A stretch of 64,000 bases of DNA from Mytilus edulis (GCF_963676685.1 NC_092349.1:86130604-86194603), one strand, 5' to 3'. Shown: positions 36,061 to 48,879, counted from the first letter of the stretch. The notes: generated from the sequence alone by a model not told the origin. Translations and numbers: made by a program.

Positions 36061-36917
36061 GCATAAAAATAACACGGGTCTTAACAGGCACCAAACTTCA
36101 ACTTTACCTGAGACAGTAGTTTTACATTTCAAAATAAAAACACACAATATAAAATATCAATTGAAATGGCTGAACTTAATCAAAGGACAATTTAGTCCTC
36201 AAACACTAATGAATGAGCATCACTAAAATCAGGGAATGACTCAATTGATCTAAAAGGATAAGCAATTTCATACCAACTAATGTTACCTGTCATGCTGCTT
36301 ATTTCAAATAAAATGCCGAAAAAGTAACATTTGGTAAGTACGGTGGGCAGAATTATGACTTAGACAAGAAGAACATATAAGTGGTTCCTCTTAGTGGTTA
36401 TCTTCCATAGAAATTGTTCCTCATCATCTACATTATCATGACAGCTGCCGTATTTTTAAGCATCACGAAGAATTCAACTTTAGTTGTTTACTTTCTTGTC
36501 TTTTTGTCTTATGTAGTTATTTGTCTCATTGACGATTATAGTACATACCCTTGTTTTGATTCAGGTTTGTACAATTAAAACTATATCAGACGTTGTTATC
36601 AGCTCGGCAAACAAATATGTAGCCTCAAAAGATAAAAGATGAAAGTTTTGTTTACGAATGATTTAGCGACCTGTTTCCACGTATCGCTTATTTATTTCCC
36701 CTTTCTTTTTCATTAAATTCAAAAAGCAATCACTTCGCATTTGTTACTTACAATCTGTCTTTTGTTTGTTACTCCTTTTAATTGTTACGTATTGGTTAAT
36801 ATGTGTCTTCTTAGCTAATCATTAGTAATGAACTGTTTAGTACCGGCAAAAAACAATAATAGACATGCTTAACATTAGGTAACATGACTTGATCCTTACA
36901 TTGTTCTGTAACGTCTA
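36061..36917. other. Upstream region of the HEPN-STAND gene, no gene seen
   Basis: AT-rich sequence. A 5' untranslated exon could be here because the start codon lies next to an acceptor-like TATACAG, but none can be fixed by eye. Confidence 0.35.
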
Positions 36918-37075
36918 ATAAAATTGAGAATGGAAATGGGGAATGTGTCAAAGAGACAACAACCCGACCAAATAAAAAACAACAGCAGAGGGTCACCAAC
37001 AGGTCTTTAATGTAGCGAGAAATTCCCGCACCCGGAGGCGTCCTTCAGCTGGCCCCTAAACAAATATATACTAGT
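36918..37075 (-). repeat. Penelope-like 3' tail, reverse copy
   Basis: AAATTGAGAATGGAAATGGG, GACAACAACCCGACC, TCTTTAATGTAGCGAGAAAT and CCCGGAGGCGTCCTTCAGCT are the reverse of the tail end at 52505-52655. Well preserved. Confidence 0.7.
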
Positions 37076-37829
37076 CCAGTGATAATGAATACCAGAATGT
37101 TGTGAACACTTTAATGTTTCAAACCGTTTCATGAACTTCCCTTTAACTCTATACTTGGAAAAGCAAAGACATTTACATGAAAATTATAACACAAGAAGTC
37201 GTAAGATCATAAACATAGATAAATACAACAAAACGTCGACGTTTATCTAAATGTGGTTAATTTACTTTCATTTTGTTAATACAGAAAGTGGACATATTCG
37301 TATTTCTATGAGGGTGTAAAGGGTTATTTTCGTGCAACGTGTTTTGCCATTTTATTTCACGTGCAGCCATGCAAACGGTTCGTTATTCGCCGTGTTCGGT
37401 AAAAAGGATCAACGTGTAAGACATTTTTAATTATTCGTTCATCGTGAAATGGCAATTTTATTTTTCGTTCTTCCGTGCAGATATCCCCTTTACGCCCCTC
37501 TTATAGATATTATATTATATTAACATTAATGTATTTGTTGTAGGGTTTGCAAACGTTTCTCTATAAAACAAAATCAGTCTGACAACACATATATACAGTA
37601 TTGATTTATGATATCTAAATCAATCTACTATGGAGTATCATTTTGGCCCGGATGAATGATCACAATAAACATAAATGTAACGGTTGACTCTTAAGTTAAG
37701 ATTCTAAATTTCTAAACGATAAGTAAATACATCATACATCATTACTGATATAATTTTCCAGATCTCCACCCATAAAATTCAAAACAGTTAAGCCATTGTC
37801 GTTGAAAAAGAAAGAAAAACAAAAATACT
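37076..37829. other. No gene seen
   Basis: AT-rich intergenic sequence. The segment at 37330-37500 is relatively CG-containing and purine/pyrimidine mixed, but no open frame or RNA structure is apparent. Confidence 0.35.
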
Positions 37830-37960
37830 AAACTCCGAGGAAAAATTAGAAATTGAAATTCCCTAATCCAATGGCAAAATTAAAAGCTCGAACACATCAA
37901 AGGAATGGACAACAACTGTCATATACACAGGAAAGAAAGCTCCAAATGTAAAATGACTTG
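37830..37960 (-). repeat. Family C repeat, reverse copy
   Basis: AACTCCGAGGAAAAATTAG, CCAATGGCAAAATTAAAAGC, ACACATCAAAGGAATGGACA and CAACTGTCATATACACAGG are the reverse of the family C words at 11284-11420. Confidence 0.6.
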
Positions 37961-38449
37961 CACTTAAAATAAAAAACTTCCTTGTAATTAACTTGTGTCA
38001 TTTAATATCTGCTAAAAAAAATCCTTTACTATCGTTATGACAATTTTCAGAAACTTTTTCTTCATTATATGACCAAACAGTTTGTTTTTAACTTAAACTC
38101 TTACCTTGAGCTATTTAGTTTACATTATATATTGATGTGTTATCATACATATATGATTGCAATATGTCCCGGCAGGATAACATATGTACTATCTTATTGT
38201 ACGTGGATGGATAATATCGTTATCTATCTCTTTTTGATTGGACGCTATTTAAATATAAAAAGCCTTGACCCAATGACGAAACATTGATATACTGGGATTG
38301 CCCTAACGGATTGGTAAAAAATACATTTTCTGAATGGTTCTAAAAGAAGACTCCGTCTGTTTAAAGTTTATCGTGTGTTGTCTATAAATTAAGATTATCT
38401 CAAACCAAAAACCCAATAAAAGTGTAATGATGTTTTTTTACATGAATAC

Positions 38450-39350
38450 CTGGCATATTTTATGTGTGGAAAGAGGTGTTTCACAACCAGATTTCTGCAC
38501 TTGTACCCATCTATAACTGACGGGAGCAAAATAAAGTCTTGTTTTTAGATTTCTAGACTGAAATACATTCATACTTATCGTTATTTGCCTCGTCATATAA
38601 TAAAACTCATCAAGTGGACAGCCACTGTCAATTTCACCTGTAATAATATTAGAAAAAACATTTGATACCAATATTCCAATATTCAAATTTTTCGTTTTCT
38701 TTTAGCTTTTGTAATTGCTTCAAATATGGATAATCGAACTAGTTTTGAAACCCCCCCCATTTTCCGCTCACATTTTCAGATACAGGCTGTGTTTTAGATT
38801 CTTCTTGGCGGAATATATAACTGTTTTTCAAAAATGTGAAAGAAGATATTTTTGTTATTATTACGTATTGATAATTTTTTTTTAAATTGTATGCGACCGA
38901 AGCATTATTCTGGATTTACCTCCATCAGTAACGTTCAAATCCAGATTAATGAAAGTCAAGAATTAACAATGTTTGCATTCTCGACAAAATTGCTTAAGGT
39001 ATTTTTACAAAATCACCCCCCCCCCCCCCCCCAATAAAAAGAATAAAAAGATAATAAAAAAATAAAGTAAGAACTTTTTTTTTGCTTCGAATCGCAAAGA
39101 CATAGTGATTCTTTCACTGCAAGTCAACAGTTGGCGTATGAATGCATACGTATATCAGTCACTTTATATACTTTGTTTGCAGAGGTAGTAGATAACAGTA
39201 GTTTAATGGCGTTCAAAATGTCCTTTATAACAGACTTAAAGAATTCCATCAGAACAGACTTATGCCTCTGGAGTGAATCACGGTGGGCAGATTCGAGAAA
39301 TGCATTCTGCTCTGAACCAGTGCTTTGATATCGGCATGATTTTAACGATA
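38450..39350 (-). other. Possible two exons of an unrecognised minus-strand gene
   Basis: Candidate exon A runs from about 39340 down to 39150. Its open frame includes AFLESAHRDSLQRHKS, FFKSVIKDILNAIKLLL and KVYKVTDI, an amphipathic helical stretch, ending at a GTATGC donor with one base left over. Candidate exon B, 38450-38637, starts after TATTATTACAG and takes that one-base phase. It includes SGCPLDEFYYMTRQITI, RLYFAPVSYRWVQVQKSG and STHKIC, ending at GTATTC in phase 0. The phases match and the peptide composition is protein-like, but I recognise no family. It does not join the HEPN-STAND gene downstream in phase. It could be an isolated chance pair or remnant. Confidence 0.3.
39016..39032 (+). 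repeat. 17-base C homopolymer
   Basis: Unbroken run of C. The window has a shorter C run near 38750. Long C runs are prone to length error in assemblies. Confidence 0.9.
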
Positions 39351-39774
39351 CATTATCTGTGTAATTTTATTGTTTCAATAATAAAACGTAATAATACTTT
39401 CGCCAATACATTAAAACATTCTTAGATGACAAAAAATGTTGCAAAATCTATGGTAACGTTGTCAAAGCGCCATATGTCGCACTGCAAATCAAACAGTTTT
39501 AGTATGTTACTTCGATTTGTCTTCGAAACCAATTTATCAGATTTGTCATTGAAAAACTACAGTTGCATTATTTAATTATTGAGTTGTTACTTCCTCTATT
39601 ATAGTTGGGTGGTTTTGGTTCTGTTATTTACACCCGTTGTTTGTATGCACACAAGCGCTTTGAATGTCACTATTTTACGTAATTATTATGTACAAAAGAT
39701 ACACATGGTATGTTCACTTAAATCTATTTTTTTTCAATTTCCCGAGGGCATCACCAGGCTAGAAGTCAACAATT

Positions 39775-40060
39775 TTGTATTGACTTGAGTTATCATTGCT
39801 ATGTTCATAATTATATATTATCTGCTAACAAAACTTTGAAGTTATGAAAAACTAAGGCTTTTCTACATCAGGAATAGATTACTTTAGCTGTAATTGGCAA
39901 AACTTTTAGAATTTTTTGGTCCTCAATGCTCTTTAACTTTGTCCTTTATTTGGCTTTTTTAATATATTTTGATTCGAGCATCACTAATGAGTCTTTGTAG
40001 ACGAAACGTGTCTCTGGCGTAAATATGAAAATTGAATCCTGGTATCTATGATGAGTTTAT
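39775..40060 (+). repeat. Family E dispersed repeat, near full copy
   Basis: TTGACTTGAGTTATCATTGC, CTGTAATTGGCAAAACTTTT, CTCAATGCTCTTTAACTTTG, TTCGAGCATCACTAATGAG, GTAGACGAAACGTG and CCTGGTATCTATGATGAG give the whole order of family E. The frames 39579-39788 and 40048-40272 fall in or beside it and are not genes. Confidence 0.65.
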
Positions 40061-40309
40061 ATATCATCCGTCTAAGTGTTTTGATCATGGTGGTTGTCAA
40101 TAATAATGCGCGAATATGCATGGATATCTGTAGACTGCATAAACAGTATTCAGACAGTGAACAAAGAAATCGAAATGTGTTTGTGATTGCCTTCGATAAA
40201 CTTCTGTCCGTTTTGTTTATTCCGTTAATCACTATAAATGGCTCGAACTCTTTTATGTCCAAATTCATATGACATATGTCATAAAACAAGCTTTAATACA
40301 GCATTTTCC

Positions 40310-40440
40310 TAATAGGAAAATCATGTATCAAGTCAGGAGTATATGACAGTTGTTTGACATGTTTTAGGTTTTTAATTTTGTCATTCGATTAGGGTCTTTC
40401 CGTTTGACTTTTCCTTTTACCTTTTGGTGCCATTAACTAA
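40310..40440 (+). repeat. Family C repeat
   Basis: ATCAAGTCAGGAGTATATGA, CAGTTGTTTGACATG and TCATTCGATTAGGGTCTTTC match 11284-11420. Confidence 0.55.
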
Positions 40441-40734
40441 GTATCGTTTATGTTATTGTAAATGATTGTACCCTTTTATGGTTTTAACAGGTGTCTGTGT
40501 TTGCAATTGTAGTTTTTGTTTGACCACATATTCTAATAAATCTGTGAATTATGTGTAAAAACGTCATTATAGATACCAAAAATAGTATACGACCGACGCT
40601 TGTTTTGTTTAAACACACTATTCAGTTTAATTCGAATCAAAAAATGAAATATTCGAAATAAAGTTTTAGAGCTTTGAAAACAAAATTTCCGAAATTTTTT
40701 ACCAACTGCAGCTATGGTAATCTACGACTGTGGA

Positions 40735-41740
40735 AAGAAAAATCAGAGGCGGGTCCAGCCACTTTTAAAAGGGGCGTGCCCTACCAGGAGATGGAGAGGG
40801 GGTTCCAACTATATTTCCAACACCAAATAGGTGTAAACAGTTATGACCATATAAATGTATGTCAACACAACAATGCTTGCACTCATCATATATTACATTA
40901 TTTGATAAAAACATTGGTGAAGACCAAGTCAGCAGCACGTTTATTTAACTTCAAGAACTGAATTGAAAATAATTTGGTAAAAAAACAATGATGGTAAGTC
41001 GAACACTTCAATAACAGGCAACAGTAATATACAGCTGTTCGAAATTCATAAATCTATAGAGAACAAAAACCAAATCCGAGTCACAAACTAAAACTGAGGA
41101 AAAAGCTGCAAATATAAGAGAACTACGACACAACAGAAATACAACATTAAAATGTAACACACACAGAAACGAACTATAATATAACAATTGCCATTTCCCT
41201 GACTTGGTACAGGGGATTTTAAGAAAAAAAATGATGGGTTGGACTTGCTAAGTGGCATGCCAAACCTTCAACAAATATATATATAGATAACATTTGTTGT
41301 ACGGATTAGTATCGTATATATGAAAAAAATAAAATCACAAAAATACTGAACTTAGAGGGAGATTAATTGGGAAAGTCCATAATCACATGGCAAAATCAAA
41401 TAACAAAACGCATCAAAAACGAATGGACAAGAACTGTCATATTCCTGACTTGGTACAGGCATTTTCAAATGTAGAAAATGGTGGATTAAACCTGGTTCTA
41501 TAGCGCTAACCCTCTCACTTTAATGACAGTCGCATCAATTTCCGATATTTTTACATTGATGCGTTAAATAGACACAATAAATAAAATAGTCAAAATATGG
41601 GTACATCAGTCATCATCGTTTAACAATTTTAAAAGGGACAATTTAACAAAACACAAAAACATCCACTATCTACGAACACATTTATCGATTTGAGTGTCTG
41701 ACGTCAGAAAATACGTCACATAAATTTGTCGTTCAATGTG
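40735..41740. repeat. Cluster of dispersed repeats (families B and C)
   Basis: 40735-40830 has a GC-richer word set (AGAGGCGGGTCCAGCCAC, GGGGTTCCAACTATATTTCC) known to recur in mussel repeats. 41010-41200 is a family B copy (CAACAGTAATATACAGCTGT, AACTAAAACTGAGGAAAAAG). 41330-41620 is a reverse family C copy (GAACTTAGAGGGAGATTAAT, CATCAAAAACGAATGGACAA, TAGCGCTAACCC). A perfect CRE-like TGACGTCA lies near 41699. No gene was found. Confidence 0.5.
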
Positions 41741-41744
41741 CGTA

Positions 41745-41910
41745 CAAACAATTTTAAAATTTTCATGAGAATGTTAGCATACAGGGTTAAAAAATCAAAA
41801 GTATGTAAGAATAAATTTAAGAAATAGACCGAGATTTAAACTAGTCCAAAAGTAATATATAGAATTTATAAGAATCCAAAAATAGTTAATTCCACTACGC
41901 GATTGAATGA
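41745..41910 (-). mobile_element. Degraded Penelope-like RT fragment
   Basis: DNA-level match to 43090-43225 within the neighbouring RT: CATACAGGGTTAAAAAATCA, TAGACCGAGATTTAAACTAG, AAGAATCCAAAAATAGTTAA, CCACTACGCGA. Many indels. It is a second copy or duplicated piece next to the larger one. Confidence 0.65.
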
Positions 41911-42245
41911 TTTTGACGTTTGTGGTTCAACGTATATTGTAATTCATAATAGAAATATATCATAATGACATATAATAGAACAATATCATATTGACGGGAT
42001 CTTTTCGGTACAGAGTCACGTTATAATTACAAAAGAAATACAAAAAGTCGCAAATACAAAACAAACCACAAAAAAATGAAAGCCAATACAAACACATTGA
42101 CGAGATGTATAAGTACCGAGCCACGTGAAACGGATATCACATGAAACCATTCAACAGTAAAAGTAATAATAATAATAGAACAAAGACAAATGAAAGAACT
42201 ATAAAACACGTTGTTAAGATGATAAACAACATCAGTACGCATAAT

Positions 42246-43470
42246 CTATACATGAAGACCATCGTGTATTATTTGAGAAGTTAATACGGAATATTTATCA
42301 ACAAGGTCTTGGTACCTTCCGATGAACTTTTTTAGAAAAAGAACGAGACGTTCTTTGACATACCCCTGTTTCATCAACTTTCTACTCAGACACTGATGAC
42401 GTTTTACAAAGTCTGAGTAGGAGCTGCAAGCTCTTGCATATCGAATAAGTTGGGAAATATATATCCCATATGCAGGTGAAGTTGGTATATTGCTACTAAG
42501 GTGGGGGAAATTTATAATTTCAAAATTAAAATCGTCTCGTTTGTCATAGATTCTGGTACTGTGATGACTGTGTAAGTCAAATTCAAAATATAAGTCTAAA
42601 AATGAGGCGGAGGAAGCCGTGTCTGTTGTTTCTTTAATCTCTAGTTCTAGGGGATATATTAATGGAACCCAATCAGAAAAGTTCGGATTGTTTATGGAAA
42701 GAACATCATCAATATATCTGAAAGTGAAATTAAATAATCTGGCTTCTTTGATTCTCTTGTTTTTTACCAGTGTCTGGAGGAACTCCGATTCATATGAAAA
42801 TAAGAAGAGGTCGGCAAGAAGAGGCGCACAGTTTGTTCCCATAGGAATGCCGACAATTTGTTGGAAAAGTCTACCTCCAAACTCAAGAAATATGTTGTCG
42901 ATAAGAAACTCCAGCATACTGACCACTTATTCTTCTGTGTAGCATATTTTACCTTTTTGTTTGTCACTATTTACGAAATATGCCTTATGAAATCCCAAAG
43001 TAATACATTTATAGCGTATGCTACCATTTTTATGTTGAAAGGCATTGTGGATTATTTCTTTTAGGCGATTTTTCAATTTCACATGGGGAATGGTGGTATA
43101 CAGGGTTGAAAAATCAAAAGTTTTGATGGAACTAATTTCAGAAAAAGACCGAGATTTAAAATTGTCTAGAAGTTCTTTAGAATTTTTAAGAATCCACATA
43201 TGGTTAATACCACTACGCGAGTAAACAGTTTCACAGTATTTCTGAAGACCCTCCTTCACTGCGGACATAATTTTAGTCAATCTAATGGACAATTCTTTAG
43301 TGGAACATGAAGATGAGCCAGCAATATACCGTTGTTTGTACGGAATTTTATGAAGCTTTGGTATCCAATACAAACAAGGTAAGTCCTCCGATTTGGTGTT
43401 CAATGCAATATTTATTGAAGCCACGAAGGACTTATGATTTGCTAAAACCTCATCCTTGTCAAATGATATG
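42246..43470 (-). pseudogene. Penelope-like retroelement reverse transcriptase, nearly intact
   Basis: A single frame of about 390 codons broken by one TAA at 42927-42929 between CYTEE and VVSMLEF, plus a stop just upstream of the conserved start region near 43465. N-part: YWIPKLHKIPYKQRYIAGSS, MWILKNSKELLDN, IKTFDFSTLYTTIPH (RT motif with the first catalytic Asp). C-part: GIPMGTNCAPLLADLFLFSY, FRYIDDVLSINN (catalytic DD intact), FLDLYFEFD, YDKRDDFNFEIINFP, YGIYISQLIRYARACSSY. The protein ends shortly after RYQDLVDKYSVLTSQI with no GIY-YIG endonuclease domain downstream. A Penelope-like element without a C-terminal nuclease fits either the endonuclease-lacking or the permuted (N-terminal nuclease) groups. 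Confidence 0.82.
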
Positions 43471-43988
43471 TCTTAGTATGTGGGATTACCTGAGTGCTCC
43501 TTTATACCCAATTATTTTACAAGACATTCGTAGTAATGAAAACATGCATGATGTAAAAAAATATATATCCATGATATGATTCAAATTTCAGTGATACTAC
43601 CCAAGATTTGATCCGGAAAGTATCAATAAAAGTTACTGTATTCAATTTCAAGGACATTGTATTCATTTGAACCTACAGCTGATGTTTTAGATAATTTGAG
43701 TGATGTACCTGGAGTAAAATGCAATAGAAACTAGACTCTTTAAAGCAGTGTTCGTCATAAGGACAGTGCTAAGGAAACGAACAACATATCACTACGCATC
43801 GTAGATAAGACAGTCTATAAGTGAACAACAGTGGAGAAATGTCATTTGACCTATACCTATACACTTCTAATTCCTTATACAAGTATAAGAACACTCGAAG
43901 GTAGGACCGTAGGAAAAAAGTAAAATGACAACAACAAAAAAAACCTATCTCAACACCAAAATCTCAAAGATATCAAACAAATCAAAAA
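43471..43988. other. No gene seen
   Basis: The first 130 bp on the minus strand may be degraded upstream Penelope-like coding sequence. The rest is AT-rich and unrecognised. Confidence 0.35.
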
Positions 43989-44729
43989 GCTGATGTTACA
44001 AGAACCGACTGAGGTACAGGAGAAGGACCAGCGAGGCGGCTGATGCTACAAGCCCGACTGAGGTACAGGAGAAGGACAAGTGAGGCGGCTCATATTACAA
44101 GCCCGACTAAGGTACAGGAGAAGGACAAGTGAGGCGGCTCATATTACAAGCACGACTGAGGTACAGGAGAAGGACAAGTGAGGCGGCTCATATTACAAGC
44201 CCGACTGAGGTACAGGAGAAGGACAAGTGAGGCGGCTCATATTACAAGCCCGACTGAGGTACAGGAGAAGGACAAGTGAGGCGGCTCATATTACAAGCCC
44301 GACTGAGGTACAGGAGAAGGACAAGTGAGGCGGCTCATATTACAAGCCCGACTGAGGTACAGGAGAAGGACAAGTGAGGCGGCTCATATTACAAGCCCGA
44401 CTGAGGTACAGGAGAAGGACAAGTGAGGCGGCTCATATTACAAGCCCGACTGAGGTACAGGAGAAGGACAAGTGAGGCGGCTCATATTACAAGCCCGACT
44501 GAGGTACAGGAGAAGGACAAGTGAGGCGGCTCATATTACAAGCCCGACTGAGGTACAGGAGAAGGACAAGTGAGGCGGCTCATATTACAAGCCCGACTGA
44601 GGTACAGGAGAAGGACAAGTGAGGCGGCTCATATTACAAGCACGACTGAGGTACAGGAGAAGGACAAGTGAGGCGGCTCATATTACAAGCCCGACTGAGG
44701 TACAGGAGAAGGACAAGCGAGGAGGCTAA
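43989..44729 (+). repeat. 49-bp minisatellite, about 15 copies
   Basis: The unit reads GAGGCGGCTCATATTACAAG, CCCGACTGAGGTACAGGAG, AAGGACAAGT. Interior copies are almost identical. The first two (TGATGTTAC, TGATGCTAC) and the last (GAGGAGGCTAAT) are diverged, as expected when an array grows from its centre. 49 is not a multiple of three and stops occur in the reading frames, so it is non-coding. It is far more GC-rich than its surroundings. Confidence 0.95.
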
Positions 44730-46924
44730 TAATTCACAAGCATTTTAAATTATGATGGAGATTGTGTTAATCGCCCTTTCACGTTGAGAGAGGTATTTGG
44801 TTCAACCAAAGGTCAGTACAACAAAGCCATATACTCAATATCTGCTGTTTCTACAGAAGATAAAAGTTTTAACCCAATGATTTGTAAGGAAGATTATCTG
44901 ATGCATCTATATATATGTTGAGCCGATATTGTGAGATTATAGAATTAAATTATTATGCAATACCCTAGCAGCTTATTATTATATTATACGTTGTGGATCA
45001 TTGCATATATGTGTAGCCTATTAAGATGTATTATGCAACTGATGACAAGCATATTAAAAGCAAAAGCTAAATATGTTTGTTTTATACTTAATTGAATGTG
45101 ATTATTACATTGTTTTCAGTATCATACATTTTTATTTAGAACCGGTATTTTAATAGCAAATATGGAAGAACAAACATTGAGGATTCAGGAACTGTTTTCT
45201 GTACTTAAAACAATTGTTAAATAGGGTAACAAAGGCAATGTAAACAAAGGAACTAAAAATTGCTGTTCTTTCCTGTCACTAAAGTGAATCAATTTAAAAA
45301 AAAAAGTTTCTAATGGGAATTAGGAATAAGTTAAAGAGACTAGTTGTGGTTTACTAGTATATCCTCCTGCAATATTTTATCAAATGAAAATTATTTGTTT
45401 TAGACTTTACAATACAAAAGGTTAAAAAATATACTAAAATACAGTCCGATATGTCGGTAACACGGAAATAATCTTGAGTGAAAGGACATAGTTGGTAACA
45501 GGAATTATTTTTTTTTCAAAACAATTCCCTTATTTCATATTTAAAGAAAAATCCACTATTACAAATAGGTCACAATTGGAAGATAATAGCAAACAATGTC
45601 ATTTATTTGCATGATGAAATCTGCCTAGGTAATGAAAAATTCAAAAATAAATTTCTTTCGGTTACAATCTACTATACTAGAACTGCACAATGTTCTCTGC
45701 TGTTATCAAAAGTAAAAAACCCGTCTTTTCATTCAAAATACTGTATATTATGTTAAGATTGTATATATAATGATGAAAATAAACTTAAATTAAACAGTTG
45801 GCATACAGTATATCAACTTTGTTTTTCATCAGTTAAATTGTCTAAAACTTCATTCCTGTTACTAATAATGGCTATGCTGTTACATGTAGTTGTTATCAGG
45901 TAACATAAACGTTCGTAACAGAAAGGAATTAAACAGTTCTTTTTGTCCTTTTATTCGAATTGTTATGAAGTTTACTTCCACCTACATATCAAATTAATAA
46001 ATTACTATAAAAAACATTTAATGTTATGGTGCTGACAATCAAATATCTTAGAAAGTAAACCAAAAGGCTGTAACAGGAGAAAACAACAAACAAACAAAAC
46101 AATTATTGTTCTCCTAATTCTTATCTTTGGTCAGCTCGGATTTTTCAAACTGGCTGCCATTCATACTATACATATGAAAGCGTACATTCAGGAAATGATG
46201 TTTTTCTCATTACATTATAAGAAATCAAATCTTGGTTTATGTTTGCGATTGGCCAGCAGACACTAAAGAGTAACCTGACTCCTCAGATCAGACCGCAGCA
46301 ACAAAAAAAAAAAAAAAAAAAAAAAAACCAACCGAAAAATCTCACAAGATCTTAAGGTAAGTACATGTATGGTATTTGAAAGCTTGCCGAGATTTAATTA
46401 AAAAAAAAACAATATTTTTTTTTAAACTAAAATATTACTCAGTTTACACCAATCATGATCAGATTTAGTGAAAAGAAGCCATAACTGTCTACGACAAGTA
46501 CGATCATGTGCAATGCAAAAATTTAAAAAATCAACCAAGTATGAACATCCAAAACAAAATTATAACAATATTACACGAATGACCTTCTCTAAGGTCGCAA
46601 ATTTTTCTGTTTAGTCTCTTTTGTAGTCAATTTTAGTGCAATAGATATAATGGATGTCAATTTTAACTTAATATAACCAAAAAAATACGATATGTTGAAA
46701 CAAACATAAACAATACAAATCAAGAAACCTTGTATTTATGACTGTGATAGAATTATGTTTTGTATTTAACCTTGTATTTATGACTGTGATAGAATACATC
46801 AAACAAGAAGAAACATTTCTTTAAAATTTTTATTAATTCAAATCATAAAAAAATTATTGCTGTGCATTCGATGAATAAAACAAAAAAGATTTCTTGGTTA
46901 CAAGTCAGTATTTCAGTTAGATTG
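44730..46924. other. 2.2 kb without a recognised gene
   Basis: AT-rich. Words of the type GTAACAG or its complement recur around 45430-46080. A 25-base A run lies at 46303-46327. A 26-bp segment (CCTTGTATTTATGACTGTGA plus TAGAAT) is repeated once 43 bp on, at about 46728-46796. No coding exon with splice sites could be built. Confidence 0.45.
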
Positions 46925-47250
46925 TTTAGTTACGTCGTAACTACAATCCCCTTCCCTTTCATGAATTTGACCTACCGAATTAGACTATTTACCGGATTTG
47001 TTATCACATAAGCAACACGACGGGTGCCACATGTGGAACAGGATCTGCTTACCCTTCCGGAGCACCTGCGATCACCCTTAATGTTTGGTGTGGTTCGTGT
47101 TGTTTATTCTTTAGTTTTCTATGTTGTGTCATGTGTATTATTGTTTTTCTGTTTGTCTTTTTCATTTTTAGCCATGGCGTTGTCAGTTTATTTTAGATTT
47201 ATGAGTTTGACTGTCCCTTTGGTATCTTTCGTCCCTCTTTTAAGCATGGT
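46925..47250 (+). mobile_element. Penelope-like 3' tail
   Basis: Order of words equals 26330-26650: TACGTCGTAACTACAATCCC, CATAAGCAACACGACGGGTG, GATCTGCTTACCCTTCCGGA, TAGCCATGGCGTTGTCAGTT, GGTATCTTTCGTCCCTCTTT. The frame 47024-47305 is part of the repeat. Confidence 0.7.
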
Positions 47251-47294
47251 AGGTATATATTTAAATTTATCTATTTATATTATAGTTACCAGGA

Positions 47295-47620
47295 TAATAA
47301 TTTAGTACGCCAGACGCGCTTTTCGTCTACATAAGACTCATCTGTGACGCTCATATCAAAATATTTATAAAGCCAAACAAGTACAAAGTTGAAGAGCATT
47401 GAGGATCCAAAATTTAAGAAAAGTTGTCTCAAATACGGCTAAGGTAATCTATGCCTGGGATAAGAACATCCTTAGTTTTTCGAAAAATTCAAAGTTTTGT
47501 AAACAGGAAATTTTCACAAACGACCACATTATTGATATTCATTTAGGTGTTGACTAATGGGCTGGTTATACCCTCGGGGATGAAACTACCACCAGCAGTG
47601 GCATCGACTCAGTGGTGTTA
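47295..47620 (-). repeat. Family E dispersed repeat, reverse copy
   Basis: TTAGTACGCCAGACGCGCTT, TTCGTCTACATAAGACTCAT, CTGTGACGCTCATATC, AAGTTGAAGAGCATTGAGGA and GGTTATACCCTCGGGGATGA. This is the longest family E copy in the window. Confidence 0.65.
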
Positions 47621-48879
47621 ATAGTTATCAAACTATACAAACATTATCAAGATACTCAAGTAGAAAGTAGATTTTTGGGGGGAAAAAAGAATAAAAATTT
47701 GAAATAATTGATGAATGTATGTTTTTGCTGTTTTCGAACTTCACCCTTCTTCACAATTCATGGCACTGTCTTGCTCAATGCTTAGCATACACTCTTTCTA
47801 TACTTAACTATTTTTGTTTACACTGCATACATAATTATAATGTTTCTAACAGATCAGTATTTTCAGTATTTTTCATGTTTTGGGAGATTCTAGAAACCGT
47901 TTTTATTTCTGAAAATCAATTTCATACAACAAACCAATCACGGACGATGCTGTAGAACTAAATATTATACTAGGAATTAAAGTTTTATTAATACCTTTTT
48001 AACATGCATATATACGTTAAAAATATAAGAAAATCATAAACTGACATATTTAGTTCACCCAGTTTGTCAATAAGCTAGAACATCATAAATTACTAAAATT
48101 ATCCATACAATCAAAGTCCCTTTCTGGAATTTTGTCCACATGTTTGTTATTTTACAGCCATATGTGTTCATGGAAAGTTCAGTTGGAAACGTGACTATAA
48201 TTTTATTGATAAATAACCATTGGACGATATCAATTGATATCTGGTGTTGACAATTTTACATCACTACTCGGAGTCACAAATGCCAGTAATATTTAATTGA
48301 ACAATATATGTTATAATCATATAATCAGATGGACACGTGTATACAATCTTCATAAGGAAAGTTGCTTTATACTGACAGCTAATACCAATAGACAAGTCTG
48401 CTATAAAAACATTTGAAGTATGTTGAGACTTCTATCATCATGTGTCTTTTAATTTAGTATAGAGTAATTTTGATACTTTGTCAGATATGTTAACAATAAA
48501 ACCTAAATTTTATATACTGTTTATTTCATTAATGTCAGTTACAAATCAAGAACTTTATAATCTGAGGTTGCCTAATAAATGAGGTTATTTCTAAAAATCG
48601 CAGTATGATTAACAAAACAGTTATGAAACAACTAGTTATCAGCCTATAATGTACATTTTGCGATTTATTAATGCTACATTTAAAATTCTGTGCGTCCAAA
48701 GCTATTTCTGGATCTGTCTTCGTAAGGAGCGCTTAAAGCCAATGATGTATACGAACCGCCAATATAAATTAAACCATATGATATATAACATTACACAGAA
48801 ACAAGTATATTATAAATTATTTGTACTGTAGTCCTGTCATGTTATGATATCATTTAAGTGTTATATTTAACAATGCCTC
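47621..48879. other. No gene seen
   Basis: AT-rich sequence. The short open frames here have no motif or splice support. Confidence 0.4.

Noticed and set aside
39131-39328. Plus-strand 65-codon frame after an acceptor-like TTGTTTGCAG
   Set aside because: The opposite strand gives a more protein-like reading over the same bases, so the plus frame looks like its shadow.
33615-44729. The 27-bp and 49-bp arrays as CRISPR arrays
   Set aside because: The units are directly abutting with no unique spacers, there are no cas genes, and the context is an animal genome.
47024-47305. 93-codon hydrophobic frame
   Set aside because: It lies wholly in a Penelope-like 3' tail that also occurs at 26330-26650, where the frame is not kept.
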